Under the pieces are notes generated by a model. It made no database searches, was not told the origin of the DNA, and worked only from the letters and a program-made list of their open reading frames with translations. Shown here piece after piece: positions 8,374 to 16,566 of a stretch of DNA of 64,000 bases (its first letter is position 1; each line of letters starts with the position of its first letter). This DNA is from JAJTFA01 sp044351265 (lineage in GTDB: Bacteria; Bacteroidota; Bacteroidia; UKL13-3): positions 1 to 64,000 of the forward strand of contig JBILGC010000004.1 in the NCBI GenBank assembly GCA_044351265.1. The letters are read 5' to 3'. Both the position numbers and the translations under genes were made by a program.

Positions 8374-9510
8374 ATGATTAGCTACTGGGAAAAAAAGCAT
8401 TTTCTGCATTATGATTATTTAATCATCGGGTCAGGTATTACTGGTCTTTCAGCGGCTTGCAGCATTAAAGAACGGAAGCCCAATGCAAGTATTGCGGTAT
8501 TGGAGCGTGGCTTGCTGCCAACAGGTGCTACCACAAAAAATGCCGGTTTTGCGTGCATAGGCTCGTTTACAGAAAAGTGGTATGATTTGGAATTAATGGG
8601 CGAAGATGCATTTCTTCAGCTCATTGAAGATAGGTGGAAGGGACTTGGTAAACTGCGCAGCAGGTTGGGCGATGAGCATATTGAATATGCTAATAATGGT
8701 GGTTATGAATTGCTTTTTGCCAACCAATTTATTAATGAAGAGCAGTTGCAGCATATGAATGGCTTGCTCAAAAAAATTTTCAATCAGAATGTTTTCAGAA
8801 TCGATGCTTCACTCATTCAGTCTTTTGGTTTCAATAAGCATATGCTTAGCAATATTGTTGTAAATCGTTTGGATGCACAACTAAACAGCGGTAAGATGAT
8901 GCGTGCTTTATATCGGATGGCAGCATCACTTAATACCAATATAGTAACCGGGGCAGACGTAATGAATATTGAGGAGACCGACAGTGGAGTAAATGCATTT
9001 GTAAAAAATCCACTATCGACAGAACCCTTATTGTTTAAGGCAAATAAGGTTGCAATATGTACCAATGCATTTACCGGTAAATTTTTTCCTGAGTTGGAAA
9101 TTATTCCCGGAAGAGGTCAGGTAATAGTTACCGAACCCATTCATGATTTAAAAGTGATGGGTGTATTTAGTTTTGATGAAGGTTATTATTACTTCAGAAA
9201 TATAGATAACAGAATCTTGTTTGGTGGTGGGCGTAATCTCGACTTTGAAGGAGAAACCACAACGGAGTTTGGTCCTAATCAAAAAATCCTAGATCAGTTA
9301 TCTTATTATTTGCATGAAATGATTTTGCCAGGTAATAAAATTAAGATAGATCAGCAATGGTCGGGCATTATGGCATTTGGTAAAAACAAATTGCCGCTTG
9401 TGAAAAAAGTCTCAGAGCATATAGCCGTAGGAGCCAGGCTAAATGGCATGGGCATTGCCCTAGGCAGCAAAATAGGTGAGCAAATTGCTGAAATGCTTGT
9501 TAGCAGCTAA
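8374..9510 (+). CDS. FAD-dependent oxidoreductase (DAO/DadA superfamily)
   Basis: 378 residues. The N-terminal dinucleotide-binding fold shows YLIIGSGITGLSAACSI with the GxGxxG motif near residues 19-24, then VLERGLLPTGATTKNAGFACIG, which matches the DAO family's second FAD-contact region. The C-terminal GARLNGMGIALGSKIGEQIAEML is the usual closing FAD-binding strand and helix. No signal peptide or membrane segment is evident, so it probably acts in the cytoplasm on an amine or amino acid; the exact substrate is unknown. It is transcribed alone, with the APC permease convergent 11 bp downstream. Confidence 0.88.
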   Translation: MISYWEKKHFLHYDYLIIGSGITGLSAACSIKERKPNASIAVLERGLLPTGATTKNAGFACIGSFTEKWYDLELMGEDAFLQLIEDRWKGLGKLRSRLGDEHIEYANNGGYELLFANQFINEEQLQHMNGLLKKIFNQNVFRIDASLIQSFGFNKHMLSNIVVNRLDAQLNSGKMMRALYRMAASLNTNIVTGADVMNIEETDSGVNAFVKNPLSTEPLLFKANKVAICTNAFTGKFFPELEIIPGRGQVIVTEPIHDLKVMGVFSFDEGYYYFRNIDNRILFGGGRNLDFEGETTTEFGPNQKILDQLSYYLHEMILPGNKIKIDQQWSGIMAFGKNKLPLVKKVSEHIAVGARLNGMGIALGSKIGEQIAEMLVSS

Positions 9511-9521
9511 CCATTAAATAA

Positions 9522-10967
9522 TTACTTGCCCTTGTTTCTTACTTTAATAGCATTGTTTCGGCCGTAAATAAAATATATCAGCACACCAATAGCCATCCAA
9601 ACAGCCATAATCTGCCATGCATATTTATTTAAAAAAGCCATTTGTGCCAGGCATGATACAATACCCAAAACAGGAATAAATGGAGTAAACGGAGTTTTGA
9701 AAGGTCTTGGTAATTCGGGTTTTGATTTTCTTAGCACAAGTATAGCCAAACAAACCATTGCAAAAGCAAGCAAGGTTCCTAAAGATACTAGTTTACTAAG
9801 CACGCCAATAGGAAAGAGGCCGGCAAGCAGCATGGCAAATAAACCGGTGATAATGGTGGATATATAAGGAGTTCCATATTTGTGATGCACCTTGCCAAAT
9901 GCAGGTGGCAGCAAACCATCTTTCGACATGGTAAAGAAAATTCTGGGTTGGCCCAGTAGCATTACCAAAATAACAGAGGTTAGGCCTGCAATTGCACCTG
10001 CTTTAATCAACCATGATAACCATTTCCATCCAATTGCATCCACTCCCAATGCAATGGGATCCGGAACGCCCAGATTAGGGAATGGAACCAAACCGGTTAA
10101 TACCAGAGCAACCAAGATATACAGAAACGTACAAACAATGAGCGAACCCAAAATGCCCCATGGTAAATCCTTCTGAGGATTTTTTGCTTCTTGTGCAGCT
10201 GTTGAAACCGCATCGAAACCTATATAAGCAAAGAAAATTACAGCCGCTCCGCGAAAAATGCCACTCCATCCGTAATGTCCGAATTCTCCCGTATTTTCAG
10301 GAATAAAAGGAAACCAGTTATCGGTATTCATATAACCAATCCCGGCAATTATAAAAACTACAATAACTGTTGTTTTTATAGCAACAATCACGTTGTTAAA
10401 TTTGGCAGATTCGTGCACGCCTGCTATTAATAAAGCAGTAATAGCACCAACAATAAGCATGGCTGGCAGGTTCATCAAACCATCTGTAAGAATAAACTGA
10501 TGCAAATCTCCGTCATAGGCAACGGGTGCGCTGGTTAAAGACGGTGAAAGTGTGATATTAAAATTCTTTAGTAAGCTAACTACATAACCACTCCATCCAA
10601 CAGAAACGGTAGATGCAGCAAACAAATATTCAATAATCAAATCCCAACCAATTATCCAGGCAAAAAACTCACCAATGGTGGCATATGTATATGTGTAGGC
10701 ACTACCTGCAATGGGTATCATGGAAGCCAATTCCGCATAACACAAACCGGCACATGCGCATGCAAGAGCAGCAATAAGAAAGGAAATAACAATTGCCGGA
10801 CCGGAGTAGTTGGCTGCCACTTCGCCTGTCAGCACAAAAATACCTGCACCAATAATGGCACCTATACCCAGAGTTATCAAGTTTAGTCGGCCCAGTGTGC
10901 GTTTCAAGGTATGCCCATCTGCTTCCTTCAATAAATGATTAATATCTTTTTTATAAAACAAGCTCAT
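9522..10967 (-). CDS. APC-superfamily amino acid permease
   Basis: 481 residues from ATG 10967 (another ATG at 10973 is possible). About 12 hydrophobic segments are visible, starting with LGIGAIIGAGIFVLTG, the signature first helix of the APC/CAT family. The loop GFDAVSTAAQEAKNPQKDLPWGILGS is also typical of cationic amino acid transporter-type permeases. It sits in the inner membrane and imports or exchanges amino acids; substrate specificity is not readable. It faces the FAD oxidoreductase convergently, so a shared amino-acid role is possible but not shown. Confidence 0.92.
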   Translation of the reverse strand: MSLFYKKDINHLLKEADGHTLKRTLGRLNLITLGIGAIIGAGIFVLTGEVAANYSGPAIVISFLIAALACACAGLCYAELASMIPIAGSAYTYTYATIGEFFAWIIGWDLIIEYLFAASTVSVGWSGYVVSLLKNFNITLSPSLTSAPVAYDGDLHQFILTDGLMNLPAMLIVGAITALLIAGVHESAKFNNVIVAIKTTVIVVFIIAGIGYMNTDNWFPFIPENTGEFGHYGWSGIFRGAAVIFFAYIGFDAVSTAAQEAKNPQKDLPWGILGSLIVCTFLYILVALVLTGLVPFPNLGVPDPIALGVDAIGWKWLSWLIKAGAIAGLTSVILVMLLGQPRIFFTMSKDGLLPPAFGKVHHKYGTPYISTIITGLFAMLLAGLFPIGVLSKLVSLGTLLAFAMVCLAILVLRKSKPELPRPFKTPFTPFIPVLGIVSCLAQMAFLNKYAWQIMAVWMAIGVLIYFIYGRNNAIKVRNKGK

Positions 10968-11090
10968 AAACATATTATTTTTTGGTAAGTAAGAGTAATT
11001 TTATAAAATTTCAAACTTATTCTTATCTAGGTAAGGCCTGTGAGCGTTAAAAAAGTTTAAAAACCAAATACTTAACCTGTTTTAAAATAA

Positions 11091-11121
11091 AAAAAACCTG
11101 CATGGATGGTGCAGGTTTTTT
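11091..11121 (-). terminator. Terminator downstream of the bacilliredoxin gene
   Basis: Stem AAAAAACCTGCA / TGCAGGTTTTTT (11091-11102 with 11110-11121) with a 7-nt loop. It is symmetric with poly-A/poly-T flanks, so could act on both strands. The minus-strand T run follows the brx stop by 21 bp. Confidence 0.85.
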
Positions 11122-11141
11122 TGGGATGTTTTTATGACCAA

Positions 11142-11561
11142 TTAACAAAACTCGTCAAAAGCAGCTTGCAGGTTTGCGGCAATCATCTCAGCAGGTCGGC
11201 CTTCAATCATGTGTCTTTCTATAAAATGCACAAGTTCTCCGTTTTTATAAAGTGCAATAGATGGGGAAGAAGGTGGGAATGGAGCAGTAAACTCTCTGGC
11301 TTTGGCCACAGCATCTGTTTCTTGGCCTGCAAAAACAGTAAGCAATGTATCTGGCTTTTTGGCCGCTTGCTGCACCGCTTTAATTACACCGGGGCGGGCA
11401 GTGCCTGCAGCACAACCGCAAACTGAGTTAAAAACAAGCAGTTTGGTCCCGCTATTATTTGTTAATTCCTGCTCAACTTCTGCAGGGGTCATCAGGCTTT
11501 TAAAACCTACATCAACCAGTTGTTGCCTCATTGGAGCAACGAGCATTTCAGGATATGGCAT
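11142..11561 (-). CDS. BrxA/BrxB-family bacilliredoxin
   Basis: 139 residues. It carries the family's VCGCAAGTARPG active site (CxC rather than CxxC) near residues 52-63. The overall pattern MPYPEMLVAPMRQQLVDVGFKSL is that of the YphP/YqiW (DUF1094) family. Bacilliredoxins remove bacillithiol from oxidised protein thiols in the cytoplasm, so its presence implies the organism makes bacillithiol. Followed by a strong terminator. The ahcY gene is divergent, 185 bp upstream. Confidence 0.93.
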   Translation of the reverse strand: MPYPEMLVAPMRQQLVDVGFKSLMTPAEVEQELTNNSGTKLLVFNSVCGCAAGTARPGVIKAVQQAAKKPDTLLTVFAGQETDAVAKAREFTAPFPPSSPSIALYKNGELVHFIERHMIEGRPAEMIAANLQAAFDEFC

Positions 11562-11705
11562 AGTTTATCTATTAATTTATGTTTTAGCTTATACAGCAAC
11601 ATTTAAACCGAATGTAATCATTCTGCCCAAGTGTCAGCATTAATACACAAAAGTAAATGAAGTGTTCTTAAGCAAAAATTAATTTTAAAATACGATGGCA
11701 AAGTT

Positions 11706-11713
11706 TAGATTTG
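11706..11713 (+). promoter_or_regulatory. Candidate -7 element for ahcY (TAGATTTG)
   Basis: A perfect TAnnTTTG match, 33 bp before the ahcY ATG. I see no matching TTTG 19-20 bp further upstream, so the -33 half is weak. Confidence 0.5.
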
Positions 11714-11746
11714 CGGCTCATTTAAAACAATCATTTATAAACAATT

Positions 11747-13060
11747 ATGGCTCAAACAAAATCCACTTTACCTTACAAAGTTAAGGACATTACGCTGGCC
11801 GAGTGGGGCCGCAAAGAAATCAGACTTGCCGAGGCTGAAATGCCCGGTCTGATGGCTATCAGAAAAGAATACGGACCTCAACAGCCACTGAAAGGTGCCC
11901 GTATTGCAGGCTGTCTGCACATGACCATCCAAACAGCCGTGCTTATTGAAACACTGAAAACCTTAGGTGCCGAAGTTACCTGGAGTTCATGTAACATCTT
12001 CTCTACACAAGATCATGCAGCTGCTGCCATTGCTTCTGCAGGAATTCCGGTGTATGCCTGGAAAGGTCAGAATGAAGAAGAGTTTGACTGGTGTATTGAG
12101 CAAACGCTTTTTGCTTTTGGAGATAGTCAGCCCCTTAATATGATTTTGGATGACGGAGGAGATTTAACCAATATGGTTTTGGATCGTTACCCTGAATTGG
12201 TTGGTGGAATCAAAGGCTTATCTGAAGAAACCACAACCGGTGTTCACCGTTTATATGAGCGCATGCGCAAAGGAACTTTACCAATGCCTGCCATTAATGT
12301 AAACGACTCAGTTACCAAATCTAAATTTGATAATAAATATGGTTGTAAAGAATCTTTAGTTGATGCCATTCGCAGAGCTACAGATATTATGATGGCAGGT
12401 AAAGTTGCCGTTGTTGCAGGTTATGGTGATGTTGGAAAAGGTTCAGCCGAATCATTGCGCGGGGCAGGTGCTCGTGTGTTGGTTACCGAGATAGATCCGA
12501 TTTGTGCCTTGCAGGCAGCCATGGATGGTTTTGAAGTAGTAACTATGGAAGAAGCATGCAGCCGTGCAAATATTTTTGTAACAGCAACAGGTAATATCCG
12601 CATCATTACCGACAGGCATTTTAAGGCAATGCGCGATAAATCAATAGTATGTAATATCGGTCACTTTGATAATGAAATTGATATGGCATGGTTAAATAAA
12701 AACTATGGCAGTAACAAGTATACCATCAAACCACAGGTTGATGTATTTAATGTAGATGGCAAAGAAATTATTGTGCTTGCAGAAGGCCGTTTGGTTAATC
12801 TGGGTTGCGCTATGGGTCATCCTTCATTTGTGATGAGTAATTCATTCTCTAACCAAACACTTGCGCAGATTGAGTTGTGGAACAACAGTGACAAGTATGA
12901 GAATAAAGTATATGTGTTACCTAAACATCTTGATGAAAAAGTTGCCGCATTGCATTTGGATCATATCGGTGCAAAGTTAACCAAGCTGGATAATGATCAG
13001 GCAGACTATATTGGTGTGAAGCAGCAAGGGCCGTTCAAAACTGAACACTACAGATATTAA
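11747..13060 (+). CDS. ahcY: Adenosylhomocysteinase
   Basis: 437 residues, the size of standard bacterial SAH hydrolases. Visible motifs: GCLHMTIQTAVLIETL, the catalytic-site SSCNIFSTQDHAAAA, the NAD-binding GYGDVGKGSAESLRG, and the C-terminal DHIGAKLTKL...YIGVKQQGPFKTEHYRY. It hydrolyses S-adenosylhomocysteine to adenosine and homocysteine, clearing the by-product of methyltransferases. Monocistronic, with a strong terminator at 13081. No SAH riboswitch was recognised in the 40 bp before the start. Confidence 0.98.
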   Translation: MAQTKSTLPYKVKDITLAEWGRKEIRLAEAEMPGLMAIRKEYGPQQPLKGARIAGCLHMTIQTAVLIETLKTLGAEVTWSSCNIFSTQDHAAAAIASAGIPVYAWKGQNEEEFDWCIEQTLFAFGDSQPLNMILDDGGDLTNMVLDRYPELVGGIKGLSEETTTGVHRLYERMRKGTLPMPAINVNDSVTKSKFDNKYGCKESLVDAIRRATDIMMAGKVAVVAGYGDVGKGSAESLRGAGARVLVTEIDPICALQAAMDGFEVVTMEEACSRANIFVTATGNIRIITDRHFKAMRDKSIVCNIGHFDNEIDMAWLNKNYGSNKYTIKPQVDVFNVDGKEIIVLAEGRLVNLGCAMGHPSFVMSNSFSNQTLAQIELWNNSDKYENKVYVLPKHLDEKVAALHLDHIGAKLTKLDNDQADYIGVKQQGPFKTEHYRY

Positions 13061-13080
13061 TCTGAAATTTCATTTTGATA

Positions 13081-13112
13081 AAAGCCACTCCTGCAAAGGA
13101 GTGGCTTTTATG
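13081..13112 (+). terminator. Terminator downstream of ahcY
   Basis: A perfect 12-bp stem (13081-13092 AAAGCCACTCCT with 13097-13108) and a GCAA tetraloop, followed by TTATG. It sits 20 bp after the stop. Confidence 0.88.
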
Positions 13113-13185
13113 TTTATAAACTAATTATATATTCTGCTTTGCTTTGATCATTTTCGAATCACGAAAAGGGAAGCAATATTTATAG

Positions 13186-14505
13186 ATGCAAATAGAAGCA
13201 GATATTACAAACACCCACTTTAAGCGCGTGTTGGAGGCTATGGAGCAAACCAATGAGTGTTTGTTTATTACAGGAAAGGCTGGCACTGGTAAATCAACCT
13301 TGCTTAGGCATTTTGTTGCCACAACAAGAAAAGCTTGCATTGTACTTGCGCCAACAGGAATTGCAGCTATCAATGCAGGAGGCTCAACCATTCATTCTTT
13401 CTTCCGTTTGCCATTTAGACCCATTTTACCGAATGACGAAGAGATACATCGTTTCCCTAAATCATCAGAAAAAGCCAAGCTTCTACTAAAAGCAGATACC
13501 ATTATTATTGATGAGGTATCTATGCTGCGTGCAGATATAATTGATGCAATTGATCAGTCATTACGATTAAACGGCACCCGTCCAGATCTTCCTTTCGGTG
13601 GAAAGCAAGTGGTGTTTTTCGGAGATTTATTTCAGCTTGAGCCGGTGGTTCAACAAAATGAAGTAGAACAATATCTGTTTAATGAGTATTATGACAGTCA
13701 TTATTTTTTCAGTGCAAATGTTTTCAGAGAAATACATATGCATTGCATAGAGCTAAAAAAAGTTTACCGCCAAAGCGATCCTGATTTTATTCAACTACTT
13801 GATTCCATCAGACTAAAGTATGCCGGAGAAAAAGAGTTGACAATACTTAACAGCAGGGTAAACAAAGTATTTCAGCCTGAGGAAAACGATATGTATATCA
13901 CATTGTCTACACGCAACCAATTAGTGGCAGGCATCAATGAGTTTGAGCTGCATAAATTACAAGCAAAGGAGTTTGTTTATTCCGGCCAGCGCGAGGATGA
14001 TTTTAGTGAACGGAATTTACCAACTGATTTGCACTTGGTATTAAAGGAAGGTGCGCAGGTACTCTTTATAAAAAATCATGCTGCAGGAAAGTGGGTAAAC
14101 GGAACCATTGCCCGCATTCATAAATTGGAGGAAGATAAGATTGAAGTTAAATTACCTTCCGGTGAAATAGAGGAAGTAAAAAAAGAAGTATGGGAAAATA
14201 AACGCTATGCATGGGATGGTAGTTTAAGAAAAATAAAAAGTGAAGTAATTGGTCGCTTTACCCAGTATCCTATCAGACTAGCATGGGCCATTACTATTCA
14301 TAAAAGTCAGGGCCTTACTTTTGATCACATGATTTTAGAATTAGGTGGCGGTACGTTTGCGCATGGGCAATTGTATGTTGCTTTAAGCAGGTGCAGAAGC
14401 CTTCAAGGACTCATTTTACGTGAGCCACTCAAAGAGCAAGATATTATTATTGATGACCGCGTGATAGATTTTGCAAGAAAATTTGCTTCACTGGAGGAGG
14501 CATAA
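13186..14505 (+). CDS. Pif1-like superfamily 1B DNA helicase
   Basis: 439 residues. Motifs in order: Walker A FITGKAGTGKSTLLRH near residues 27-40, ApTGiAAINAGGSTIHSFF (motif Ia), Walker B DTIIIDEVSML, FFGDLFQLEPVV (motif III), a late AITIHKSQGLTFDH (motif V), and YVALSRCRSLQGLIL (motif VI). This is the layout of bacterial Pif1/RecD-like 5'-3' helicases, which unwind G-quadruplexes and forked DNA. It lacks an extra C-terminal domain seen in longer Bacteroidota relatives. The ATG at 13186 puts the first motif close to the N-terminus as expected. A terminator follows. Confidence 0.93.
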   Translation: MQIEADITNTHFKRVLEAMEQTNECLFITGKAGTGKSTLLRHFVATTRKACIVLAPTGIAAINAGGSTIHSFFRLPFRPILPNDEEIHRFPKSSEKAKLLLKADTIIIDEVSMLRADIIDAIDQSLRLNGTRPDLPFGGKQVVFFGDLFQLEPVVQQNEVEQYLFNEYYDSHYFFSANVFREIHMHCIELKKVYRQSDPDFIQLLDSIRLKYAGEKELTILNSRVNKVFQPEENDMYITLSTRNQLVAGINEFELHKLQAKEFVYSGQREDDFSERNLPTDLHLVLKEGAQVLFIKNHAAGKWVNGTIARIHKLEEDKIEVKLPSGEIEEVKKEVWENKRYAWDGSLRKIKSEVIGRFTQYPIRLAWAITIHKSQGLTFDHMILELGGGTFAHGQLYVALSRCRSLQGLILREPLKEQDIIIDDRVIDFARKFASLEEA

Positions 14506-14533
14506 AAAAAGCCGGACCTCAAACCGGCTTTTA
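14504..14533 (+). terminator. Terminator downstream of the Pif1-like helicase
   Basis: GCCGG (14511-14515) pairs with CCGGC (14524-14528), extended by A and T runs on either side, and ends in TTTTATTT. It begins at the gene's stop codon region. Confidence 0.75.
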
Positions 14534-14589
14534 TTTAGAATCATAGCTTAAGAACATCAAACAATCAACTGAATGGTTGTGATGAGTGT

Positions 14590-14630
14590 CTTATTTACAA
14601 TATTTATTACTTGTTTATATTGTAAATAAG
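14590..14630. repeat. Perfect 14-bp inverted repeat around the small membrane-protein stop
   Basis: CTTATTTACAATAT (14590-14603) and its exact complement (14617-14630) flank a 13-nt loop. The distal arm lies inside the last codons of the 30-residue ORF and the proximal arm beyond its stop. No T-run follows on either strand, so it is not a classic terminator. It may stabilise the transcript's 3' end or terminate inefficiently. Confidence 0.7.
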
Positions 14631-14699
14631 GAAAACTGCAGCTGTAGCAAGGAACCACCCAACTACAACGATGGTGATAACTAATTTTTCCTTACTCAT
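14607..14699 (-). CDS. 30-residue single-pass membrane protein (small ORF)
   Basis: Found by reading the minus strand by eye. ATG 14699 to TAA 14607 encodes 30 residues: a charged MSKEK start, one ~21-residue hydrophobic helix containing VVVGWF, then a short IYNINK tail. Short charge on one side and a central helix are typical of small transmembrane accessory proteins, such as oxidase or transporter micro-subunits. I cannot name a family. Support: a plausible promoter upstream (see 14720-14752), the lone gene in an otherwise empty 350-bp gap, and no frame on the other strand. It could still be chance; comparative conservation would decide. Confidence 0.55.
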   Translation of the reverse strand: MSKEKLVITIVVVGWFLATAAVFLIYNINK

Positions 14700-14719
14700 A
14701 AAATGATTAATTATATAAA

Positions 14720-14752
14720 CAAAGTTTATTAATATTTAACACAATTCTCAAA
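14720..14752 (-). promoter_or_regulatory. Possible promoter of the small membrane-protein gene
   Basis: On the minus strand TTTG (14749-14752) is followed after 21 bp by AAACTTTG (14720-14727), one mismatch from TAnnTTTG. The start codon lies about 20 bp downstream. Confidence 0.4.
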
Positions 14753-14859
14753 AAAATATGATGAGCGGAAAAATTTTGAAATAAATAACACTTATAATGT
14801 ATAAATGGCTGAATGAGATAACGTACAGTTTATATAAGGTCCTGATAAACAATATTTAA

Positions 14860-15294
14860 CTAAGAATATTGTTTTACTTTATGAACAAATTCTTGAGGTA
14901 AATCCTCTGTTTTATTATTTTGGTAGTTATAGCATACCATACCTGTTTTAGCCTCACATACAATAGCTGAATCTGAAATCCTGATAAATCTGTAATAGAT
15001 ATCAAAACTGCGCAAACCAAAGCCTGCAGCTCCTGCGCATATTTCAAGAATATCACCATGGTGGCACTCTTTTTTGAATACAATAGCTGCATCTCCCATA
15101 ATAACAGAAGTACCAACGAGGTTCATTTCTGAATAGCCCATACGTGCAAAATACTGCAAACGGGCCTCGTGCATGTACTGTAAATAGGCATCATTGCTCA
15201 TATGGTTACCATAATTTATATCATCTATTCTAACCTTAATTTGCGTAACAGCTACGAGTCCGGTTTCGGGTATTTCTAATTTTATGCGCGCCAT
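14860..15294 (-). CDS. Acyl-CoA thioesterase-like protein (4HBT hotdog fold)
   Basis: 144 residues. The motif VRIDDINYGNHMSNDAYLQYMHEARLQYF matches the hotdog-fold thioesterases of the YbgC/FadM type (Asp then GNHM...Y...EAR). Later strands are FKKECHHGDILEI and a long central beta region. Family members hydrolyse acyl-CoA or acyl-ACP in the cytosol; the substrate cannot be told. Divergent from the glycosyltransferase gene across about 95 bp. Confidence 0.85.
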   Translation of the reverse strand: MARIKLEIPETGLVAVTQIKVRIDDINYGNHMSNDAYLQYMHEARLQYFARMGYSEMNLVGTSVIMGDAAIVFKKECHHGDILEICAGAAGFGLRSFDIYYRFIRISDSAIVCEAKTGMVCYNYQNNKTEDLPQEFVHKVKQYS

Positions 15295-15390
15295 AATGAG
15301 TTTATAGTTATTAGTAGATCTGTCGGTAGCAAAACATTTTTTTACTTCTGTCCGAAAATACTATTTTACGCCTTTATAAGTTAATTTTTA

Positions 15391-16566
15391 ATGCATAGTG
15401 TTGAATTATTATTTTGGATAGCCATAGGTCTTCTTTTTTACACTTTTGTTGGGTATGCCATTTTGGTTTGGCTGCTGGTTAAGTTTAAAGGGCTGTTCAT
15501 TAAAAGTATGGCAATAGAGCCTTATTATGAGCCTGAAGTATCGCTGATTGTTCCATGTTATAACGAAGCAGTTGTAATAGAAGATAAAATTAAAAACTGC
15601 TTTGAGCTCGACTACCCCAAAAATAAATTGTACATCATTTTTATAACAGATGGTTCAGATGATGGTACCAATGAAATTCTTTCAAAGCAACGAGGGATTA
15701 CTGTTATACATGATCAGATAAGACTTGGTAAATCGGTTGCAGAGAATAAAGCAATGAAGTTTGTTAAAACACCATATGTAATTTTTAGTGATGCAAATAC
15801 ACGTTTAAACAAAGAGGCTGTGCGTGAAATGGTGAAACACTATCAGGATGAAAATGTTGGAGCAGTGGCCGGTGAAAAGAGGATTGTAAGCAAGGAAAAA
15901 GACTCTGCTCCGGCTGCGGGAGAGGGATTTTACTGGAGATATGAGTCAAGATTAAAACGTTTGGATTCTGAACTTCATTCAGTTGTTGGCGGTGCAGGCG
16001 AACTCATTTCTTTTCGTTCAGATCTATTTCAACCATTGGAAGAGGATACCTTGCTTGATGATTTTGTGCAATCCATGCGCATCACGCTAAAAGGATACAG
16101 GGTAGTGTATGAGCCAAAAGCCTATGCCGAAGAGCGGGCATCTGCAACCGTTAAGGAAGAGTTGAAAAGAAAGGTACGTATAAGCGCTGGTGCATGGCAG
16201 GCCATGAGCAGATTAGGTAAAGCATTTAATCCTTTTCACAATTTTATTATTGTTTTTTCATTTATCTCCCACAAGGTTTTACGGTGGACTCTTGCTCCAC
16301 TTTCGTTACTCATCATTGTTCCAACCAACTATTACCTCTATCGTTATTCGGATGGTTTGTATACATTTTTTTGGTATACTCAAGTGGTATTTTACTCTTT
16401 CACCCTGCTAGGCTGGTTATTTGAAAACAATAAAGTACACATTAAAATTTTATTTATACCCTATTACTTTTTTATGACCAACTGGTGCATGTTTATCGGG
16501 TTTGCAAGATTTGTGAGGGGCACCCAAAATGTAAAGTGGGAGCGATCGACAAGAGGTATTGCTTAA
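15391..16566 (+). CDS. Family 2 glycosyltransferase, membrane-bound
   Basis: 391 residues. An N-terminal transmembrane helix (residues 5-28), then a GT-A fold: VSLIVPCYNEAVVIEDKI near residue 51, TDGSDDGT, the metal-binding-like FSDANTRL, and a GAGELISFR block with DTLLDDFVQSM. Three or so further hydrophobic segments (KVLRWTLAPLSLLIIVP, FFWYTQVVFYSFTLLGWLF, FIPYYFFMTNWCMFIGF) close the protein. This is a processive, polysaccharide-type GT2 at the inner membrane. The sugar and polymer are unknown. Its 3' end overlaps the gldB-like gene by four bases, convergently. Confidence 0.9.
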   Translation: MHSVELLFWIAIGLLFYTFVGYAILVWLLVKFKGLFIKSMAIEPYYEPEVSLIVPCYNEAVVIEDKIKNCFELDYPKNKLYIIFITDGSDDGTNEILSKQRGITVIHDQIRLGKSVAENKAMKFVKTPYVIFSDANTRLNKEAVREMVKHYQDENVGAVAGEKRIVSKEKDSAPAAGEGFYWRYESRLKRLDSELHSVVGGAGELISFRSDLFQPLEEDTLLDDFVQSMRITLKGYRVVYEPKAYAEERASATVKEELKRKVRISAGAWQAMSRLGKAFNPFHNFIIVFSFISHKVLRWTLAPLSLLIIVPTNYYLYRYSDGLYTFFWYTQVVFYSFTLLGWLFENNKVHIKILFIPYYFFMTNWCMFIGFARFVRGTQNVKWERSTRGIA

